Source of the DNA: Carnegiea gigantea
Taxonomy: Eukaryota > Streptophyta > Magnoliopsida > Caryophyllales > Cactaceae
Length of the DNA: 64,000 nt
Direction of reading: 5' to 3'
Assembly: GCA_029747015.1 (NCBI GenBank)
Contig: JAKOGI010000362.1
Coordinates: 108,501 to 172,500 of the forward strand
The position numbers and the translations under genes were made by a program. The notes under the pieces were generated by a model. It was given only the letters and a program-made list of their open reading frames with translations, made no database searches and was not told where the DNA came from. This document shows positions 24,265 through 35,395 of this stretch, in pieces (the first letter of the stretch is position 1; each line of letters begins with the position of its first letter).

Positions 24265-26119
24265 TGATAACTCATATTTTTTATGTGTAATTTTACTCCC
24301 ATTTACCAATTCTTAAAGTCTTTGAGATCCATTTTAAATTAAAAACAATGCATATTTTATATGATTCTTAGGTAAAGAAACAAGAATAAATTTTGATGCA
24401 AGATCAAGCAATTTTAATTCGATTCTACTAAAGATCATTTTGATGTGGATAGTCTAGATTGGGTACCAACAGCAAGTCGCAGCATGCCATTTCTTCTTTC
24501 CTTCTCCAAGTGGGCCTGTTCTTAATGAAGAGCAGCAGCCCAGTTCTCCAACCTAGCCCTCGGCCCAGCTCGAATCCCCCCAGCTCTCAGCTCTCTCTTG
24601 CTCTATCCAGTTTCGCCTGTCTGGGCCTATGCACACCAAGCAACTCGTGGACCAGCGTAGTTCAGCAACAGCAATCAGCCTTCTCTATCTCTCTTCCAGC
24701 GACACCCAGCCCAGTTGGGCCCATTCTCTCTCACGTACGGCCCAACATAGCAAAAGCCTACACAACTCTCACGTCATCTCTCTCTTGCTCCCTCTAGCCA
24801 CTACGTGGGCTTGTTTTTCCTTCATCCCACGGCCCAACACAGCAGTCAACAACTTACCCAGTATCTCCCTCTCCCACACCAGCCCAGCACCCCCTGACTC
24901 GGTTCCACCACATGAGAAAAGAAGCATGGCCCAGTGTGATTTATATTTGCTGAACTGTTGAGATTATGGAATTGGTCACCTGACTTGGTCAAGAAGCGCC
25001 TGATGCTAAGCTTATTTTTTTGGACAAAAAAATAGGTAATTCCCATGAAAGGTGAAGAGTGAGGGAGGTGAACCTCACTATATATAGAGGCAAATGCAGC
25101 AGTGTTCATTCATCCCATTCTTAATTTTTGCTCTTCTCTTCCTCCCATTGTCATTAATTAGAGAGAGATTGTGCTAGGTAAAATTATTTGAGTTGAGAGA
25201 AATAGAAGAAAATAAGCTAGTTTGGCTATTTTTCTCTTTTCATTCATCTCATTTGTGAGCCTAATTAGATAGTTTGATCTTTCATTGTGCTAATATTTTG
25301 TAATAAGAACATCAAAGTTTGGTTGTAGGGATTGAAATATACCATCAACTAAACTATTACTAGTTTAATTTCAATGGTATTTTCTCTATCTATGATCAGC
25401 TAGGTTGCTTGTCTAGGAATTGAGACGGATCCTTGACTCACTTTATTGATTTTTCTAATTTCGTTTGGGGTTAATATTATTGTCTCTTCTTATTGCATAA
25501 TTTGGAGTTTATTTAACCGCTTCTAATTTATTATGCAAGTTATTTTGATTGTTTATACATATTGTTTTACAATTGATTAATTTGCTAACTCATTTATTTA
25601 TATTGGACCTTCTTGGCTAATATAATATTATGTAACTGTGCTTAAAATTTTGGTTGTTAATTCATAAAACAATACTAGAATCTAGATGAGTTATGCCTAA
25701 CTCGAATAATTCATCTTAATCGCTAATTGAGTTTATTTATTAATAGCTATAATTCACCATTCTAATCTATTAGTCTCAAGCTTTTAGCTTGAGAATTTAT
25801 GAACAGACTAACTAAACCCCAAATGAATTTAGTAATTCAATATTAAAGTTCTTGGTGAAATTGAAGTCCTAGTGTTTCTCTTAATTGATCTTCCTTTGCT
25901 TATTGATTAACGTTTATTTCTCTCTTATTCTCTTTTTTTTCATGCTATTATTATTGTTACTCTTCCCTTCAGAATTTATTCTGCTAACTAATTGGGGAAA
26001 GTAAATGCAAAATTACTTTCGTTCTCTATGGGGCATGACTCCGGAATACTTGCTTTGCTATAATCATCTTATGCACTTGCAAGTAAGACGGGTTTTTAAA
26101 ACTACTAAAATCCATATCA
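24265..26119 (+). repeat. Element C 3' LTR
   Basis: Starts TGATAACTCA right after the polypurine tract and ends CATATCA at 26119. The last 1058 bp pair with window positions 1-987. The upstream 800 bp have no partner because the 5' LTR start is outside the window. A C/T- and CAGCCC-rich patch lies at 24470-24910. A TATA box is at 25078-25087. Confidence 0.85.
25078..25087 (+). promoter_or_regulatory. TATA box in element C 3' LTR
   Basis: CTATATATAG lies about 1 kb before the LTR end. The matching site in the 5' LTR has decayed to CTATAGAGAG (13-22). Confidence 0.45.
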
Positions 26120-26970
26120 CTATAGAAATGGTAGGGCGACCTGGGTCCTTGTACTTGACAAGGATGTGACTAAAGATGATGGAACTAAAATTAGCGGCTA
26201 AAAAAGCTCTCTTGGACATAGCGGTTGCCATCTTGGTGGTGCAAAGCTCTTTTAAAAATCTGGCATATGGGGGCATTTGCTGGATAGCATCAAGAAAGGG
26301 GTGCCTAGGAGAAGGTTTCCTAATCGTATCGATATGGGTCTGGTCTTTCTTCCCCTTCAACCTATTGGGGAAAGGAATTACAGGTATCTGGACCTGCAAA
26401 GGTGGTGTAAAAGTAGTCTTAGGAGGAGATGTGGTCACTATATCAAGAGGCTTATCCTCTTTAGACTCCCCAGAATCATCAGCAATAATAGAGGGAGTAG
26501 CGGAAGATGAAGATGGGGGTGATTCAGTTGTTTCATTCAAATTATCTCCCACTTGATTGTCAACTTCTCGTCCTGACCTCAAAGTTTTATAGCATTGACC
26601 TTTGGCAAGTTATCAGGAACTGAGTCAGATGAGGTCTCACCCTTAGGTTTAGTCTCAGTTTGAGTGGGAAAGGTGTCTTTCTCCTTGTTTGCCATGGCAA
26701 ATTGAGAGAACTGCTCTATTATCGCTCTCAGCATTTTTTCATTATCGCTTTTACCATTTTTTTCATTATTCTCTCTCATCCTTCTCTCCATGTCACTTTT
26801 AATTCTCCTCTCATATTTATCAAGTTCACTATAACTATGAAGAGGCTTAGATTCGGCAATAGGTCAATAGAAGGAGGAGGTGCTAGTAGCTTTGGAGCAT
26901 AGGAATACCCTAGTAGCCCGGCCTCGGCATGGTTTGAGAGGGGTTTCTAGGAAACCCTCCATATTAGTTA
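26120..26970 (-). pseudogene. Fragment D: gypsy gag-protease region
   Basis: A minus-strand reading gives ERRMRENNEKNGKSDNEKML and AIIEQFSQFAMANKEKD, then a Ser/Pro-rich stretch, then VIPFPNRLKGKKDQTHIDTI, then MPPYARFLKELCTTKM, then VKYKDPGRPTISI. This is the region between the Gag zinc knuckle and protease of an Athila/Tat-like element. The reading is cut exactly where the 3' LTR of C begins, so C inserted here; the rest of D is beyond the left window edge. On the other side it ends at element E. Upstream D sequence at 26800-26970 is frame-broken. Confidence 0.7.
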
Positions 26971-26975
26971 GGCAC

Positions 26976-27504
26976 TATCACTTTTCTTAAAGATTTTACT
27001 CGTCCTCACGTGCAACAGGGCTGCCTGAATAGATTTTTGAAATAAGAAGAAACATCCCCTATCAGCGTATTGCACTCATCAAGATAGGACTCTGAGTGTC
27101 CAAAACATAATAGAAATTCAAGGAATTGTGGTGCTAGTATAATCTCTTGATCATGCCCGTCAAGGCATAGCTTCATATGGAATTATGTCACATATTTAAA
27201 AAGATATTCATACCTCTTTGTAAAAGGATAGTATCCTTCATAATTACAACTACAAAAGGGACATGTCTCTTTATAAATGCACCCTTTCATTAAAAGACAT
27301 ACGTTAGTTAATCATTCAAACTAAAATACACCCCTTCATAAAATAGTTAATCAAATTAATTATGTACCAAAGGTGGATTACACTGATTAATTATCAAGAT
27401 AATTAATTTTTATTTAGGCATAATTCAAATATGTATTTCCATGACCATTTTTTATGGAAATAATTATTTCATTAAATTTTCATATTATGGGAATTTCTCC
27501 AACA
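26976..27504 (-). repeat. Element E left LTR (3' LTR)
   Basis: Pairs with the split right LTR. It keeps the uninterrupted sequence CAAATTAATTATGTACC at the place where the other copy holds the Harbinger transposon. Confidence 0.75.
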
Positions 27505-30410
27505 ATGCCCCACCATTTTCACAGCAAATGATTTTTTGAATTTTCGGAGGTCTCGTGTATAAATAGAGGTGTCTTGCCATTAAATCCCTATCCCAGTGAC
27601 TTGTTTGTCAAATGATTAGGATAACATGGTAAACTATGTTTTGAACCAGTTATCCTCTCTTACCATTTGCATCTAAGCCATACACAAAACTTCCATCCCA
27701 TATCACTTAGTAATTTGACACTATTCACGACCATGTGTCCCGTATCCGTTTTGTAAGTGTTCCAGAGCCAAGCCCAAGCTTGACAAAAGCGGCCAAATTT
27801 CACACTTACTAGGTAAACCTCATCAATACCCCCATAAAGTATTAATGGAAACATTTCATTGCACAAGAAACAAGTTACTCCATTAATTAAGTGCAAACAC
27901 TTAATCAAATACTTATTTCTATGTCCACTCAAATATTCTCCATTGAGGTTCATTAAGAACAAAAGCTCACCCTCCATTTAAAATATTGACTATTTAGCAC
28001 TCCACTTGGATGGTAATTATGATGGTGAGTGCTAACAAATCACACATATAGTGTACCTTGACTCATTGAACTTAAGACTCGATGTTCGACGAGCGTGAAG
28101 TTGAGGCTTTATTGATGGTGACTTAGTGCGGGCTTTGCAGCATCCCTTATAATGTCATAAGATGCATTTCATGACTTGGATAACAATGACTTTTACAAAA
28201 AGTCTACTCTTAAGACCTTAAGTTATTATATCACACGTATATTTTTATTTGTCCATCCAAATCCATTATCTCTGTAAGTCTTAATTATGAGTGCACAAGA
28301 GTCACAAAGTCAACTGAAATCATAACAAATTCTAGTTTTTTTAAATTTAGACATTTCAGCCTCTTAAGCAAGGTTTACTAATGAAAATATTATTTTCATA
28401 GTTTCATCCAAGTCCAACTTAAAATTATACTCATTATTTCAATCAACAGATTTTTTTTAAAAAAGTACATATTTCATCACCATATGAATCGAGGTTACCC
28501 CCATCATTTACTCCAAGCTAGAGTGAATAATTGCAGGTCCGCCATATGGAGTTTCTAAGCTATATATATATATTCATGGACTAATGTAAATACTTGCACA
28601 TTTACATTCCATTCATATCTATCTTTAATTCTCTTATGACCGTACTAAAAGTATCATGACATGTCATAAAAAAAGTCCAAAACTAAATTTATACAGATGG
28701 ACTTCCCCTAACTATACTAAAATATTTCATCAACTCCATGATATATACTTTGATATTTTAGTATACTAAAACCCTTGAAAATAAATGAAACACCCCATTT
28801 ATTTTCATCATGGATGAAACAGTTATTCTTCCTAATTCGGATTCTCAAAATTGGAGTAAATACCATCAAAATGTCTAGAATAAAAACATAGACATTTAGA
28901 AACCATGCCAAAATATGCATTAACAAGTCCAACAAAAACATCCACGGACTTATACATATCTTAGCAAATTAGAATTACATAGAAATGAATAAATTATATT
29001 TCTCATTTATTTCTATGGAGGACATTAAACGATTCACAACCACATTTTATAAATCATAAATATCATGTGAATATATTTTTTGTCCAAATGACATTCAAAT
29101 ATCCATCTTAATACATGGACATTTATTTTTCTTTACAAGGAAACATGGGAATAGCATACTCCGATCAAGGATAAAAGCATTTATGCTTAAAACATGTTAA
29201 GTTAGGGTAGATGCATGATAGTAAATGTTCGTACATAATGCAAGTCTTTATATAAGTATTCCCAAATTCCTGCCATATGAACCATTTGACAGTAACTGTT
29301 GTCATGATAACAAAATTATATTGATTGTGAACATGCTGAAGCTAACAGATTAGCTATATCAGTGGCATAAAAATATAATTTTGCTCCCATCATCTTTGGT
29401 GACCATCTTCTTCAAGACCATGAAAAATTATGCATAATTCTACTCCCTAAATTAGTTTCGCCATAAGAATCTTTAATGGTGTTATAGATTATCATCTCAA
29501 TCCATGATCACATGAGCTTCATTTTCATATTCCATATCAAATATCACATTTTTTCCATTATAATATGCATTATCATGACAATCATGATCAATATTTGATC
29601 AATTGATCAAATCACATACTATTACTATCACTCGACCATAGATTCACAATCCAATGGTAAGATGATAATAATCAAGGGTTGACAGTTTAGAAAAGAATAA
29701 ACAAGGAGGTTAAATTCTTTTCCATTGCCCACTGACAGGATATTACATGGTATTTTGAGAATATTAAACTAAGCCAAATTCAAGACAAAATAGAAGAAAA
29801 TTGAAAGCAACAAAGACAACACACTTATCTTGTAATAAATTTGGCTCCAACTTCTTGTATTGCCATTATATAAATTTGTCCATCAAGAAAACGCCAGAAA
29901 TAAAGTTGAATGCATTCATGGTTATTTTGGGATATTTTTCATATTATAACCGTCAACTCCAAATAAACCACTTATCTTCATGGACTTCACAATTTATTTG
30001 TTACATGAACACATGGCTACAATACAATACTTTGATATTATGTAAAAATTTTCCCATACAATAACCATTATAAATATACATGATCATAGATCTTCCTCAA
30101 TCATACAATCAAAATTATGCATACAACAGCCTCAAGATTGTTATTGTACTTCGTTGTGCAACAAATCAGCATAATGTCGATTACATCAAGAGAAACAACT
30201 ATACTAGTCCAAGAAACTCATCCCTTTTACGATTATGTTGTTGTTTCTATCAACCTTTCAATTTGACACATAAACTAATCGGCTTCTTTGTGTCAAATGA
30301 ACTAGAGTCTTTAGATTATTGGTGTAAAATTTGGTTTAATAGATAAATATATCAGTTTGTTACTGACAAATTTAGTGTCAAATTAACCGAAACTTCTAGG
30401 AAGGTGTCAG
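27505..30410 (-). other. Element E interior, no genes recognised
   Basis: It is AT-rich with short ORFs only. The longest, on the minus strand at 27660-27977, has no recognisable domain. A TATATATATA run lies at 28562-28571. There is no primer binding site of known type at the 5' LTR edge. Confidence 0.5.
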
Positions 30411-30793
30411 TATGATTTTACTAAAGACTCTATTCGGCCCCACGTACAACAGGCCTGCTTGAATATGTCCTTTGATTACGAAGTAGCCTACTCTATCTAT
30501 GTGTTGCACTCATGAAGATAGGAGTCGAAGTGTCTAGGACATGACGACATTTAAGAGATTGTGGTGCTAGTATATTCTCTTGATCATGCCCATCAAGGCA
30601 TACCATTTATATGCCATCATGTCAAATATTTAAAGAGATATTCATACCTCTTCATGAAATGATAACATCATTTTATAAATACTACTTCAAAAGGGATATA
30701 TCTCTTCATAAATACACCCATTCATTAAAAGACATAAGTTAGTTAATCATTCAAACTAACTTGTACCCCTTCATAAATAACCAATCACATTAA
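30411..30793 (-). repeat. Element E right LTR, first part
   Basis: Homologous to the left part of 26976-27504; interrupted after TTAA by the Harbinger element and continued at 35257. Confidence 0.75.
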
Positions 30794-31423
30794 GCCCCTG
30801 CTTGGTGAGGACAACTAATGGAATGGAATCAAGACTTAAACTCTAGGGGGTTGGGTATGGAACTTGAATCTTGAACCCAGTTGTTTGGTGAAAACTTGAA
30901 TGGAATCAGGTTCTAGTCCTTGCTATTTTGTGCGGAGTTTTGGAATGGAATTAACGCTGTTTTTATTTTAGAAATATTAATGCAAGTATGAATTATTGTT
31001 TTAACTTTTATTATTTTGCTTTGTTAAAAATGAAGTTCTAAGAAGTTTTTCCTAAACCATTTTAGAGTATTTGATTTAATTGTAATTTTTTTAAATAATT
31101 ATTTTGTACTTTTTTTCTTTTTTTTCTTGATCGACATGTACATAAACTTGGAAGAGCATAGTCTTATAAACATTACACATCAACCACGAACATAATTAAC
31201 ATTGAAAATAAATATTTGCACATAAGTTTCATGTTCACCTTCTACTACTCACAAAAGAAGATGACATCTAAAGACCGAAAAAAAAAAACCAAAAAAGAAG
31301 AAGCACAAACTAGGTTCATGATCACCTTGCACTTACAATCATCAAAAGTTTACAAAGTGACATCTACATGTGCCATCTAATAACAACATAAACATAATCT
31401 AAAGAAGGAAACTCATGTCAGTT

Positions 31424-32502
31424 CTAGTTAGATGAAGGTAAGTCCGGATGAATAAGATTAATAATGAAATCTTTCTTCCACTCATCATCAGGACATTCGT
31501 AAAAGATGGTCAAGCTACTCTCATCAAAAACCAACTTCCTCACTGCCATCATTGCATTAACACTAGTAAGCCCGGGAGTTTTCATCACAGAACAAACCTT
31601 TCTTTTTTTCATCGAGCTCCTTTTGTTTTTGATCAAGATATAATTCACGAGCCATGATAACTTGCTCATGTCGTTGAGTAATAGTGAAAGCATTTGCAAT
31701 TGTTTCAAGATGAGAATTCATACCACTCATAAAACCAGATATGTTAGAAGACATATTAGTGAAAGTAGAAGTTAAGTCTATAACCTCTGACATTCTCTTT
31801 TTGCCCTTGCCCGTTAGAGTTTTCTTCTTTCTTGCTCTTTTTGAAAGTTGTGGAGATGGTTGAGCTGATTGAACTAATTATCTTCCTCCTCCTTTTCATC
31901 TTCTCCATCCTTGTCAAAATCGATGCCCTCATTATCATTATGAAAGTTATCCATAGCTTCTATATAGTCCTCACAACTAGCTCCAATAGCTCTATCAGCA
32001 CCAAAAATTTTCCCTAACTCGTCAAGAAATGGAAAAGGAACACCCCAAAGGCCTTTTGCACATTTATGATTCTGCAATATTAAACAACATTTTAAAAATA
32101 ACAACATATTAAAGATAATAATAAACACAAAGTTGAATATTATTAGCAAGTTTACCTTATAAAAATCATCATGAGATTGTCTTTCATACTTGCTCATTTT
32201 GGTAGTATCACCCCAAGTGAATCCAGATGTACGAAACATCTCGACCAACACATTATGCTTGTCTCCAAACCATTTGATGTTTGAGTCAATATGAGGGTAT
32301 GCTTTTAAACCACTTCCAGGACACTTTGCTTTCATCATTTTCTTTAACTTTACCAAATACTCACCTTTGAAGTTTCTCTCTGCCTTTCATTGAGGATTGG
32401 CGCTCAACTCTAATAATCCATGGACAAGAGGCCACTCCTCTTTCTAGTCCAAGGTCGATTGTTTTTCGCTTTTTCAATTTGAGAACTTTGACTTATATCC
32501 AT
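31424..32502 (-). pseudogene. Harbinger Myb/SANT-like DNA-binding protein
   Basis: An ATG at 32502 starts a short lead, then a Myb/SANT-like domain (Myb_DNA-bind_3 type). Remnants of the first helix are frame-broken (32400-32480), then come KAKCPGSGLKAYPHIDSNIK, TSGFTWGDTTKMSK and KGLWGVPFPFLDELGKIFGA. A GT-AG intron lies at about 32072-32155. After an acidic stretch (DKDGEDEKEEEDN) a helical C-terminal region ends with MMAVRKLVFDESSLTIFYEC and DEWKKDFIINLIHPDLPSSN. In PIF/Harbinger elements this protein brings the transposase to the element ends. Stops near 31870 and 32420 disable it. Confidence 0.75.
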
Positions 32503-32795
32503 TCTACTACCACCTTGAGAATTTGGACTTTATTCCATCCTATGTCACATTAAACCACGTATAAAACACATACAATAAATACACCATTGTTAGAACAAAT
32601 GCATAGTTGAAACAAATACACCATAGTTTAAACAAGTACACCATAGTTTAAAACATCATACATCATAGTTTAGAACATCATACACCATAACACCATAAGT
32701 TTAACACAAATAGTTGTAATACATTATCTATTCCTATTTGACCTAACTCGCCAATTATTAAACAAAGTTTGGGCCAAGGAACTCTGAAAAGTCAT

Positions 32796-34134
32796 CTAAT
32801 CATCAGATGTCTCAATATGAGTAACATACTCAACTTCATCATCAGTGTCATCGTCATCATCACCAGCTTCTTCCTCATCTTCATCCTCAAACACGACCTT
32901 GTCATCTGTTGACATATATTTCTGAAGCAAGCTATGTAACGGATCACATGCTAGAACTATACAACCTTCAGTACATTTAGGAAAGTACGAAGGGCATCTA
33001 AGAATACCCCATCTTCCTTTTGATATTCCAAAGCGTTGCTCTATTATATTTCTAGCTTTAGAATGTCTCATATTAGAGTACTCTTTTGCACTTACAGGTT
33101 ATCGATCCCCCCACTCTTTCAAGTGATATTGATGACCTCTATATCGTGACAAGAATCCCTCACAATTAGTATATCCATCATCTACCAAATAATATGTACC
33201 TTGACAAGTATGGAAAAAAAGAGTTATTTATTATCGAGAGAATATTATGATCACTAAATATATATATGTCTTAATTGTTATCTTGAGAAACTTTTAAAAC
33301 ATTAGGCCTAGAAAGTGCATCTCGAAGAACAGGCCAACATGTGCAGATCCTTCCTAACTCGGCAACACATAGGTGAATTCCAGATTAGGTGTGCATGCAC
33401 CTAACACATTCATAACAAGAGTGTCTTTCCTAGTCTAATACCTTGGTCTATCCTCAACAGGTATATGAGCATTAACGTATGTACCATCTAGTGCGCTTGT
33501 GCAATTCTACAAGACAACATAAATAAACAACTTTTTAGACACAAATGGTGTATATAGGTTTATTAGGAATTAAACATAAAAGTTGCATTACCTTAAAACA
33601 TTTCCATCTACTATCTTCACAATCTTCTCACATAGGCGTAGACTTCTTAAGTAAGTGCGTATGTAACTTCAAAACTGCTAGAAGATAAAGTTTCTACTCA
33701 TACATTCTCTACTTTGATAAAAATAACCTCCTACTGTCCTATTTTTGAACTGATGAGTCAATGTATATAAAAACATGGCAACAATCTCTTCCAATGACAT
33801 ATATCTAGTATCGGTTAAACCCCTTATATCCCTAACCATTTCACATAAGATATAGAAAGTATGCCTATTCATGCGAAGCTCGCTTTTACAAGTAGCATTG
33901 CTATCTCTAATTAACTTATTCAAATTCACTAACCTACGTCGCTTCTTTTCTCTATAGGATAATTTCGCTTTTTGTGTTTAATGAATAACAATAGTCATAA
34001 TCAGCCACATTAATATTACCAAAAGTACAGCATTTATAACAAGCACAATTGTGATGATCAATTGCAATTGCATTTTCTTCCTCTTCCTCACAAGCAACAA
34101 TTGATGAGGGGTAGCCACATTCTGCTAAAATCAT
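32796..34134 (-). pseudogene. Harbinger DDE transposase
   Basis: The N-terminal helix region reads RMNRHTFYILCEMVRDI, then GLTDTRYMSLEEIVAMFLYT and HQFKNRTVGGYFYQSRECMS. An intron is likely at about 33515-33595. The first catalytic Asp is in SALDGTYVNAHIP. The region of the second Asp (usual GSASDS) is frame-broken after EGSA. Then come YYLVDDGYTNCEGFLSRYRG and the Glu region ARNIIEQRFGISKGRWGILR. The C-terminus is acidic (EDEDEEEAGDDDDDTDDEVE). At least three in-frame stops are present. It would cut and paste the element at TWA targets. Confidence 0.85.
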
Positions 34135-35256
34135 TTTGGAAATTCATTACCAAATTAATGATTACTATTACATGCCACAAACTAGCATGTGAAAACAAAA
34201 AGTGCACACATTAAAATTTTCCAAATGATTTCAAACCAAATAAATGAACTTACTAGTTAAGACGAAATGAAAAAAAAAAAAAAAACCAAGTTTGGAAATG
34301 TTCTCTCAAAAATATGTCGCAAAGATTTTTCTGATTCACCTTAGGTACCTATCTGTGATACTCAAATCTGCGACATTAACACTATTCTTATCAATACCCA
34401 TCATCCCTTATTTCTAACAACAAGATAATCACCCAATGTCAATAAAGAATGCACATAGAAATCCATGCTAGTTGCTGTAATAACCCCAGCGCCCTACTTA
34501 CATAAAAAAAAAAAAAGAAGTCAAAAATTACAACAAATTCTTTCATGACAACAGGGATCTTGAACTAGGAAAAGACCAAAAATTGTAAAATCTAAGCCAC
34601 TATACACCATATTTCAAATTAATCTCAGCACATTCTCATTATTTTCACTGGTTTTTCAGCAAAATATGAGCCACTCTACACAAAAATTTGACCCAAAAAA
34701 AATCAAAAAAAACTGAAGAAGAGGCTAATTGGAGATCTACAACCATAAATCGAAATACATGAACACTAATTCAACTTCTAGAACAATAATCCAGGGCTAA
34801 TTCACGAAGTGAAACAAAAAAAAGCAAAAAAAAAAAAATGAATAACTGTACTGTCTTACTCGTAGCCCGGCGGCGAGGAGACGGCGTGCGTGTTGACTGG
34901 CAGCAGAAGGGGTGACTGCGGATGGTGAGTGGTAGCACAGTGAATTTTTTTCTAGGGTTTATGTAGATGAGAGGGGAATGAAAATGGAGAAGAAGCATAT
35001 TTGGATTTCAAGACAATCTGCCTATAAAATATTTCCCCTTTTTTTGTTAAAATAAAACTAATCCGTGGGGGGGTTGGAAACTTGATATCTCTCATAAATG
35101 GAAGGGCTCAAGTTCCTGAGAATTTGTGGGGGGGGGGCTGGAAACCTAAGGTATCAAGTCACTTCCCTTTAAAATACTCACGAAACAATAAGGAAAGGAA
35201 CTTGAACCCTTTGGTTTCAAGTTCCATTCTTATTTTTCTCACCAAACAGGGTGTAA

Positions 35257-35390
35257 TTATTTACCAAAAGGTTCATTACAATAATTAATTGTCAAGGTAA
35301 TTAATTATTATTTAGGCGTAATCAAAAATATATTTTCATATGGAAATAGTTATTTCATTAAACTTCCATTATTATGGAAGTTACTCCAAA
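35257..35390 (-). repeat. Element E right LTR, second part
   Basis: Continues the LTR interrupted at 30793, aligning with 27370-27504, and ends TACTCCAAA before the candidate duplication GGTAC. Confidence 0.75.
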
Positions 35391-35395
35391 GGTAC

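Larger units (their letters stand above)
1..26119 (+). mobile_element. Element C: Ty3/gypsy LTR retrotransposon, interrupted by element B
   Basis: Sequence 1-987 is repeated as 25062-26119, which makes these the downstream parts of the 5' and 3' LTRs; the 5' LTR start lies outside the window. Between them, on the plus strand, come a tRNA-Asp-type primer site, gag, protease, reverse transcriptase, integrase, a 3' non-coding stretch and a polypurine tract at 24251-24264. Element B (2561-19416) sits in gag with the 5-bp duplication CCTAC, so C's own sequence is 1-2560 plus 19422-26119. C is inserted in the gag-protease region of fragment D. Its coding parts carry many stops and frameshifts. The order PR-RT-IN and the tRNA-Asp primer site fit the Athila/Tat side of gypsy; the exact lineage is inferred. 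Confidence 0.85.
30794..35253 (-). mobile_element. PIF/Harbinger DNA transposon
   Basis: The ends are inverted repeats, GCCCCTGCTTGGTGAG at the left and CACCCTGTTTGGTGAG read inward from the right (13 of 16 alike). TAA flanks both sides (30791-30793 and 35254-35256), the 3-bp target of this superfamily. It carries the usual two genes on the minus strand, a Myb/SANT-like DNA-binding protein and a DDE transposase, both broken. The related LTR at 26976-27504 preserves the empty site with one TAA. Subterminal sequence has repeats of GGAACTTGAA/TTCAAGTTCC type at both ends (30850-30930, 35110-35230). Confidence 0.92.
26976..35390 (-). mobile_element. Element E: non-coding LTR retrotransposon (LARD-like), interrupted by Harbinger
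   Basis: Direct repeats at 26976-27504 and at 30411-30793 plus 35257-35390 are LTRs; the second is split by the 30794-35253 transposon. Read on the minus strand the LTR starts TGTTGGAG. It is preceded by a purine-rich tract ATGGTGGGGCAT (plus 27505-27516), which sets the orientation. The flanks GGCAC (26971-26975) and GGTAC (35391-35395) look like a 5-bp duplication with one change. The 2.9 kb interior shows no gag or pol. A TGTTGGAG start with this tract is common in Ty1/copia elements, but no primer site was found, so the superfamily is open. Confidence 0.7.

Noticed and set aside
24459..24961. Two overlapping plus-strand Ser/Pro-rich frames
   Set aside because: They lie in the 3' LTR of C, overlap each other in different frames and show no domain; the CAGCCC-rich patch explains them.
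27660..27977. Minus-strand 105-codon frame in the interior of E
   Set aside because: No domain is recognisable and the composition fits chance in AT-rich DNA; it also lies between LTRs without any other coding signal.
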